From the NCBI GenBank assembly GCA_036768485.1, contig JAVLUZ010000145.1, positions 19,656,706 to 19,720,705 on the forward strand: 64,000 bases of DNA, given 5' to 3'. Position numbers and translations under genes: made by a program. This DNA comes from Mermis nigrescens (lineage: Eukaryota > Nematoda > Enoplea > Mermithida > Mermithidae). Shown piece by piece: positions 57,425 through 64,000 of the stretch (its first letter is position 1; the number at the start of each line of letters is the position of its first letter). Under the pieces are notes generated by a model that was given only the letters and a program-made list of their open reading frames with translations, was not told where the DNA came from and searched no databases.

Positions 57425-58370
57425 ATTCAAGGATACGCTTTTCCGAAGGTGGAGACATGCTAGGATAATACCTCACACCTTATCGTACATTCCACTTCTT
57501 CGAACGTCCCATCTGATGGAACGTCCCTTGTCTCCGAGATTCCCACTTTATCGAATGTCCTACTTCATCGCACGACCCATTTCATCGAATTGGCCCGTCT
57601 CTGCGAAAATCCCTTTTCTTCGAACGTTCTCCACATCATCGCACGCCCCACATTGTCGAATATCTCTTCTCGTCGAAAATCCTAATTCATCATGAGTAAA
57701 TCATTCTGCAGCTGCAGTAATTCATGTTACATGCTCGCATGTTCCACTTTTCCACTTATTTTTTGCTATAAGGCAGTGATCTAGAGTGAATCTATCATGC
57801 CTATTTTGTTTAAGATCTTTTAAACCCTTAAAAATAATCTCCTTTGAAATAAAATCAATTTTTTCCCGCAATATTACAAATTTTTTGTGATTTTACCATG
57901 AATATGAAAAATTAACATAGGTACAATGACATTCTTATTTGTTTAGAAGCATTGATTTGCTTGAAATAACGCTTGAAGGCGATGGGACAATTGGGCATAT
58001 CAAGTGCAGAGGCAGTATTTTATTAGCGAATATGCCTGTTTTTCAGATTCCATTTTGTTGAAATGGTCGGTCATTCAAAGAGGTCGGAGATTCAATATGA
58101 GGTGGAACACTCAAAGAGTTGGGACATTCGGGTTGGAATTCTACGCAACAAATATTTCCATTTTATGTCATTTTTGGGAGAGGTGGGACTTGCGATGAGG
58201 TGGGAAATACGAGGAAGTAGGACGTTCGAAGGTTTAGGATTGTTTCTCTTCATTAATTTTCAAATTGCATCACTTTATAAAGACCTAACACGTGTGAAGA
58301 GATAGAACTTTCGAGGATGTGAGACATATGGAACTGCGACTTAGAGGATATGGTGGGGCTATGCCTTACT
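57425..58370. repeat. Foldback-type element 1 with 17-bp units
   Basis: Left arm 57460-57690: about 13 degenerate 17-bp units around CCACTTCTTCGAACGTC. Right arm 58065-58330: the same unit in inverse orientation (GACTTGCGATGAGGTGG, GAAATACGAGGAAGTAG, GACGTTCGAAGGTTTAG). The unit-bearing arms enclose about 370 bp of AT-rich sequence. Inverted arms made of short tandem repeats are the defining architecture of Foldback elements. Ends and target duplication could not be fixed. Confidence 0.65.
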
Positions 58371-58540
58371 GTCTTATTGCTCATGATCATAGACAGATTT
58401 ATTTTGAAATAAAAAATGAACCACTGTTAAAATGACACTTTTTTCATCTTATGATCCTCTTCCTTAGCTTCAAAATATGTCTTTATCGGAAAACAAAATA
58501 TTTTTAACGCTTACATGTTTTTAATACATTTTTAATGTAG

Positions 58541-58970
58541 ATATTTCTACTGGCTGCCAGAAAACGCAAGAAGAGTACAACGTCAAATTATTTATTATCT
58601 CAAACGCGACGGATTTAAGCCGAAATGGCCATTCTTGCATCGGAAAATTGAGGTAGCAGGCAAAATTTTTGGCATTCGTTAGAGTTTTCCAAGTACTGGA
58701 AGTATTCTCAGATCGAATGTCCTGGGGACACATTCTATACTTTATGACAATGGCCAGAATCAAGAATGTCCGGTTATCGGCGACTCTATTCGAGAAGAGC
58801 TAGCCGCCATTATTTATGCGCGAAAATTTGACATTCTGCGTTAATTATCGAATAAATGTTATGCATTTTGCAGATACTAATCTTCTGGTTCAAAGGACTC
58901 AGGCGTATGACAGTTGTATTAGCCTAGTGTCGGTTGATCCCAAAAAATGGTACAAGAGAGCCGAGTTGAG
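58541..58970 (+). pseudogene. Tubby-domain protein fragment (TULP-like), frameshifted
   Basis: Three pieces match consecutive parts of the tubby C-terminal domain. 58541-58652: IFLLAARKRKKSTTSNY, then after a 1-2 base shift ISNATDLSRNGHSCIGKLR. A 59-bp GT-AG intron (58653-58711). 58712-58818: SNVLGTHSILYDNGQ and GDSIREELAAIIY. After a 55-bp gap with a 'ttttgcag' acceptor, 58874-58924: TNLL, then in another frame FKGLRRMTVVLA. The RKRKKS..SNY, KLRSNxxGT, YDNG and ELAA motifs are diagnostic. Tubby proteins bind phosphoinositides and act in ciliary trafficking. Domain start and the last third are missing, and the donor after 58818 is not canonical. Small introns show it was not a processed copy. 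Pseudogene or base-call errors. Confidence 0.85.
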
Positions 58971-59890
58971 GCCCTGTTTCGGTATGTTACGATTTATATG
59001 AGCCATTACACACGACTGAACAATTTGTGCATATCGGAAATAACGAAAATTTTATGAAGCAACTGTTTTATAATATTAAACAGGAGATAGTGGATGACGT
59101 AGTAAAAATCCTGCGTGAAATTACGCGTCATATAGTCTTTATTAATACTAAATTCTGGAAATATCCGCCCCAGGGTAATCATTAATGCTAGCAGCGACCG
59201 ATAAGTTCCGTACAGTTTAGCTAAAGTCTGTCTTTAACATCGGACTCTCCAAGTTTTTGAATTCTTCGTCATCACTTCTCCTCCCATCACTTCCTCCCCC
59301 CCTCCTTCATCACTTGTTGGTTGGCTTTAGTCTCGTAAATAAATGATAGCATATCCGATTATTTAATTTAAAATTAATAAATGCGAACTAGAATTCTAGC
59401 TATATTTGCAAATAAAAAAGTTTAAAAAAAAATTAAAATATTTAAAAGGCTCTCAAATTTCAAGGATTATCGTTCTTAATTACTTTTCCTATTCATCTAC
59501 ATTCGAATCTCAAGTTTATTGCTGACATAACTGCATTTTTTGTTATGGTTTTATGCAATGAATAATTTGTGATCCGAATAGTTTTGAAATGAGTGGTTCA
59601 ATTTGTGAATTGTTCACTGTTCAACTTTAAGGAGCGAGATTCGATTGTGGAGCGGTGGAAAAGTCGGAACTGTGATAATTTAACTGAAATGCATAATAAA
59701 CCACCAATATGGAACGAAGGTTAGTAAACTTTGAGCATAATGCAGTATAGCATAACAAATAAAACAGTCGAACTCTAATAAAAGTGAACAAATGAGCCTG
59801 TGTAATTGTTTTACATTCATCCACCCTACACTTCATTCGAATGTAAATGACCAGATATGCACATGGGAGAATTTGGGGTCACTGGATCAT
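58971..59890. other. Intergenic, nothing recognised
   Basis: AT-rich sequence. I looked for the remaining tubby exons (the QAFAIALSSFD end) and did not find them here. Confidence 0.4.
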
Positions 59891-60040
59891 CACGTATAGG
59901 CAGCGATCGAATTCTGGAGGTCATGGATTAAGGCAAAGTCTAAAAAATTGCTAAAAAACATGCCGAAAATTTGATTCTGGTATCTACTGTAATCCGCCGG
60001 GGTATATCGGAATATGGGGATCTAGAAACCCATGCATGGT
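59891..60040 (+). mobile_element. MITE A, copy 20, degenerate short form
   Basis: CACGTATAGGCAGC at the left and CCATGCATGG at the right, with 'gaattctgg' inside. No clear duplication. Confidence 0.5.
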
Positions 60041-60574
60041 TTCTGGACCTACTTAAATGTCAGAATTGATTAAAGTCTATAATTTTCTTCTTCCGCTTAA
60101 AAAAATCCAATCATTTAGTTAATTTGGTTTGGAAAGTTGTATTTCGTGACGTAGGTAATTACGTTTTTTGTGGACCAATCGATACTCAAACTTTAGATTC
60201 AGGTACGCTGTTGACAGCATAGGTGCACTACGTGGCTGAGCGGTCTGGGTTCATCCAGAAAATTTTCTTGCGCTAAATTAGCCTAAACACTCTTTAAGTA
60301 TTCAAGTAGCGTAATAATAAGCGTATTAACATTTTCAGGTCCATTTCGAGCAGTGCAGTTTTTGCTAGAAGTTTTGACTTTTTCTAATTGAACCCACAAT
60401 AGATTATGCTTTCCGGTGATATAGGCCCGAATTAGAAAAAAACAAAATACTACTCAGTTTACTTCTAGCCCATCGCTTTGGTTCAAAAGTTAATTTCTTA
60501 TGATTTGCGTTATTTCCTCATTCATTGGCAGATTTGAGCGGGGACAGGGTTGGCAGCCGCCCCCATAGACGCAA
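60041..60574. other. Intergenic, nothing firm
   Basis: 'tggctgagcggtctggg' at about 60233 resembles a tRNA A box, but no matching B box or stems are visible. Confidence 0.3.
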
Positions 60575-60589
60575 CGATACCGTCTCAAC

Positions 60590-60855
60590 ACTCCCACTGT
60601 CTCAACATTCCCACTGTCTCAACATTCCCACTGTCTCAACATTCTCACTATCCTCAACACTCCCACTCAAATTCTCAATACTCCCACTGTCTCAACATTC
60701 CCACTGTCTCAATATTCCCACTGTCTCAACACTCCCACTCGAATCCTCAACACCCCACTGTCTCAACATTCCCACTGTCTCAACATTCCCACTGTCTCAA
60801 CACTCCCACTCGAATTCTCAACACTCCCACTGTCTCAACATTCCCACTGTCGCAA
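60590..60855. repeat. 17-bp minisatellite in the left arm
   Basis: About 14 units of CTCAACATTCCCACTGT, some extended to 21 bp (ending 'cactcgaatt'). The complementary array in the right arm has only a few units. Confidence 0.93.
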
Positions 60856-61793
60856 TGCTAAACGGGACCACATATGAGCATGAAGCGTCTGGGTGGGGTC
60901 TAGGGACCCCCTCTCACCCAAGAATCTGGCGAACTTCCTAGAATTGTTATCATTGATACTTTTTGGGACTTGATCCCGTCTGGAGCCCCATAATTTTTAC
61001 GCAGCATATGGCATGAATGGTAAATTTCACTTTAGGGCGATAAGATTTACTAACCTTGCACATATTCCAGTTCAGATTTAGGATTTTAAATATCACTTAA
61101 TGGTGATAAGATTTACAACCTTGCAGCATATTCTACTTCAATGGACTTAGGATTTTACTGACACGGATGCCACATGCCACTGTTTCGCAATTTCAATGGC
61201 GAAGCTATGGTAATTAGTTAACAAGATTTAATGTCATCAAAAAATGCATTAAGATGCAGGTATCGCTAAATGCGTTTCATTTTTATCAACATGCGTGATG
61301 ATAACAACGCTATATCCATTAACAGTTTAACCAAGAACATATATTAAGTGAATTCAATTAAAGTGTCAGTAAAATCCTAAATCCGTTGAAGTAGAACATG
61401 ATGCATCCGTGTACAGTAAAATCCTAAATCCGTTGAAGTAGAATATGTGCAAGGTCATAGATCTTATCACCATTAAGTGATATTTAAAATCCTAAATCCG
61501 AACTGAATATGTGCAAGGTTGTAAATCTTATAAGTGAAATTTACCAGGGGGTGGGGTCGAGGGCTCCAGACGGGATCAAGTCCCAAAAGGTATCAATAAT
61601 AACAATTCTAGGAAGTTCGCCAGATTCTTGGGCGAGAGGGGGTCTCTGGACCCCACCCAGACACTTCATGCTCATATATGGTCCTGTTTAGATTGCGACA
61701 GTGGGACTGTTGAGACAGTGGGAGTGTTGAGAATTCGAGTGGGAGTGTTGAGACAGTGGGAATGTGGAGACGGTGGGAGTGTTGAGTCACAAT

Positions 61794-62059
61794 CACACCT
61801 GGGCGTGGGGGGTTTGGGGGGGTATGCACCCCCCCCAGAAACCAAAATACCCCCCAGAAATCAAAATACCCCCCCCCAGAATTCAATTTTTGAAAATTTT
61901 TTTCGTTTTTTTCGCAATTTTTTGATGCCACTGGATAGTGCTTGATGAGAAACGTCGAAAAATGGTGTTTTTATCGCCATACCACCATTTTTAAGGCCAT
62001 TTTTCGACCTTCAAAAAATCTTGCACCCCCCCCCAGAATTTTCTTGCTGCCCACGTATG
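61794..62059 (-). mobile_element. MITE A, copy 21, in foldback arm
   Basis: Starts CACACCTGGGC and ends CCCACGTATG. Perfect duplication GTCACAAT at 61786-61793 and 62060-62067. Confidence 0.95.
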
Positions 62060-62080
62060 GTCACAATCGACGCAACACTG

Positions 62081-62734
62081 TTGGCAAGATAAAGAATGAA
62101 TTTGTTGTTTGCAATGATTTTGATTTTTGGCCGTCAGTGATTATGATTTATCAAAAACTTTTAAAATTTTTGACGCTTCGCATCAAATGCTACAAATACA
62201 CGAAATCGAGCAATGATTTAAGCTTTCAAATGTCCTTCCGACTAATTTTCACAAATTTTCGATGCTTTCGCGTCGGATTTTCTACTGGAGTTAAAAAATT
62301 TAACGATTTTTTCGCAGAGAATTGTCGAAAATTTTCCGAAAAAGCGTTGCGCCAAAAGCAAAAAAAAAATAAAATAGACAACGTAAACGCCGAAAAAACG
62401 CTATTTCGCACGTAAGGGCAATATTTTGGACCTATTTTCGAGTGTATTCGGAAAAGCATGGGTACCGCCCCCTCCAATTAAATCCTGGATTTGTCACTTT
62501 TTCCGTTGTAAAGTATCACCTCGTGCAAAAACAGAAAAGTTATAAAAATACATGAATGAATAAATTGAGCCCACTCATTGCATCTGATCTATTTTATTAA
62601 TCGCAGAAACTCAGTCATACGTCCTCAATTTCCAAGGCCGCGTTCTGCAAGAGTAGTAATGGGCGGTGGTCTGGAACGCACTCTGTAACGCAGCACCTTA
62701 TAGTGCACCCGCACTTTAAGCACCCGATTTTTCA
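62081..62734. other. Spacer upstream of F-box gene
   Basis: AT-rich sequence with one decayed GACGCTTCGC motif near 62170. No gene. Confidence 0.35.
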
Positions 62735-62934
62735 GCAGGGCGCTATAGCTGCGAGTCAAACCAGCGCTTAGGGGGATGTATTGGCAGGGCGCTATAGCTG
62801 CGAGTCAAACCAGCGCCAAGGGGGTGTATTAAGCAGGGTGCTTTAGCTGCGTGAGTCAAACCAGCGCTTAGGGGGTGTATTAAGCAGGGGGCGCTAAAGC
62901 TGCATGTAGGCTCAGCGCCAAGGGGAGTGTAATA
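62735..62934. repeat. Four tandem units of about 49 bp
   Basis: Units begin GCAGGGCGCTATAGCTGCG at 62735, 62784, 62833 and 62884. Each has a GCGC..AGC inverted core and 'accagcgc..agggggtgta'. The fourth is the most diverged. It lies about 190 bp upstream of the F-box TATA box. Confidence 0.9.
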
Positions 62935-62962
62935 CTCAATTGAGCTCATAGCATCATTCAAG

Positions 62963-62970
62963 TGACGTCA
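62963..62970. promoter_or_regulatory. CRE-like palindrome TGACGTCA
   Basis: A perfect CREB/ATF-type site about 160 bp upstream of the TATA box of the F-box gene. The position fits an upstream element. A chance match is possible. Confidence 0.35.
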
Positions 62971-63123
62971 CCCCCTTCAAGTACACAGTATTTTCTCGCT
63001 TATTATGATAAGCTTAAGATTTCGGGTGCATGTACATATGAATAAGGGAAATGTAATTACGTACCTATTTGTGCTTGTTCTATTATGCGTAGTGACGTAG
63101 CTATTTTTTGTGCTACCTGCGGG

Positions 63124-63130
63124 TATAAAG
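63124..63130 (+). promoter_or_regulatory. TATA box of the F-box gene
   Basis: TATAAAG, 74 bp upstream of the ATG. Transcription would start near 63150-63160, giving a 5' leader of about 40-45 nt. Confidence 0.55.
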
Positions 63131-63197
63131 AGCTGTAATAAGTCGCGCAGCATTCCGTTTGGAGTGTAGACTAGGTCGCGCTGACTGTCTTATTGGT

Positions 63198-64000
63198 ATG
63201 GAAAGTTTACCGCCAAACATTCTTTTACGCGTTTTTTCCAATTTGGACGTGAAAGAGCGTTTAAACTGCGAGGCTGTATGCAAAAATTGGTTTCATGTTA
63301 TTCGAAATTTTGATGTCCCTTTTCAAGCAAATTTTACATTACATGCCAAGATTATTGAAAATGTTAGACTTCATAATTATACGAGGAGCGTTTATTGTGC
63401 CGGTAATCCCAACAACGAGTTGGCGTTATATCCGGTCATAGGCGGTTCTAAGGTTGAGCTGCTAATTGTGCGGTTTCGAGGAAACTGCATGCTGAAAGGA
63501 AAATATCATCGGTACATGCGGGATGCACTGGAAAGATCAAATCCGGAGACATTATCATTGTCAAACGTCGAAATTAATGCATATTGGGGATGTCGTATTT
63601 TAGATCGGTTTTTGGAAATTGATTCGGAAAAACGATCGTTGGTTCTACACGATGCTAGATTAAAGTTGAAATTTTGGCCGACGGCGGTGGTCAAACCGAT
63701 TAAGATGCTCACCATGACGCATGTGCACCTTAACGCGCATTTTCCTGAATTTATTCGATCGCTTAGATCCGGAAAAGATTATTTTAAATACGGTAATTGT
63801 GCCGAGAGAATATGACTCTATACTGTGTAATGCTTATTTAAATTGTACGCGTTTAACTTTATTGTCACTTGATTTTGCTGATGAATGTCTTTCCGAAAAT
63901 CCCCTTCAAAAACTATTAATACGAAACTGTTTCGAAGATATCATTCACAATTTGTATTTGAAGCAGTGCGATAATATGGTTGATGTTTGTTTTAACTTGA
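63198..64000 (+). CDS. F-box protein, partial, with an apparent frameshift
   Basis: Start chosen at ATG 63198, where the F-box begins at once: MESLPPNILLRVFSNLDVKE then RLNCEAVCKNWFHVI, residues 3-36. F-box proteins bind SKP1 and give SCF ubiquitin ligases their substrate specificity. The following sequence has Leu-rich stretches (KVELLIVRFRGN, ERSNPETLSLSNVEI, MLTMTHVHLN), suggesting LRR-type substrate recognition. The first frame stops at 63813-63815. Coding continues in the next frame from about 63769 (PEKIILNTVIVPREYDSILC, CTRLTLLSLDFADECL) to the window end. Either a one-base error near 63720-63790, or a real break. No intron with clear GT-AG limits explains it. Continues beyond the window. 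Confidence 0.75.

Larger units (their letters stand above)
60575..62080. repeat. Foldback-type element 2, long inverted arms with 17-bp units
   Basis: The left arm (about 60575-61170) and right arm (about 61350-61793, continuing after a MITE at 62068) are inverted copies, roughly 90 percent identical by eye around 'gaacttcctagaattgtta' and 'gggacttgatcccgtctgg'. Outer arm parts are the 17-bp tandem array; inner parts repeat 'aaatcctaaatccg'. The loop is about 180 bp. MITE A copy 21 sits in the right arm. Confidence 0.82.

Noticed and set aside
60590..60855. CRISPR-like array of short repeats
   Set aside because: Units are contiguous with no spacers, in an animal genome, and form part of an inverted repeat. 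The same applies to the 49-bp array at 62735.
60525..60941. Open frames of 103 and 138 codons with repeated SQHSH/LNIPTV motifs
   Set aside because: These come from a 17-bp minisatellite. Every frame stays open because the unit lacks stops.

Overview
The window is AT-rich nuclear DNA of an invertebrate animal. Its host genes are metazoan: a CELF/Bruno RNA-binding protein gene, a Tubby-domain relic and the start of an F-box gene. Introns follow the GT-AG rule and carry dense transposon loads. The DNA-transposon mix and the LINE with an RNase H domain would fit an arthropod, but I cannot name a lineage. A run of 100 Ns at 46299-46398 marks an assembly gap.

Layout. Positions 1-29849 hold the last seven coding exons of a plus-strand CELF gene, from the end of RRM2 to the stop codon, 978 coding bases in all. 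They are spread over 23 kb of introns filled with nested transposons. RRM1 and most of RRM2 must lie upstream of the window. Positions 29850-41770 hold MITEs, a duplicated 0.8-1.4 kb segment, trinucleotide repeats and a Harbinger-like element. Positions 41775-45240 hold a minus-strand LINE split by a 967 bp inverted-repeat element. Positions 46399-50612 hold a plus-strand LINE (endonuclease, reverse transcriptase, RNase H, CCHC tail) cut by two MITEs. Positions 50613-57400 hold more MITEs and a second copy of an old repeat also present in the CELF intron. Positions 57425-58370 and 60575-62080 hold two foldback-type elements whose arms include 17-bp tandem units, with a broken Tubby-domain gene between them at 58541-58970. 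After a 49-bp tandem array, a TATA promoter leads into an F-box gene that runs off the window end.

Most of the window is explained by non-autonomous DNA transposons. At least seven families have short terminal inverted repeats and 8-bp target duplications, many perfect, as expected for the hAT superfamily. The commonest (called MITE A here, about 21 copies of 160-270 bp) carries arrays of G-runs. Insertion order can be read directly in several places because filled and empty sites both occur in the window. No complete transposase was found, so all these families must be moved by enzymes encoded elsewhere.
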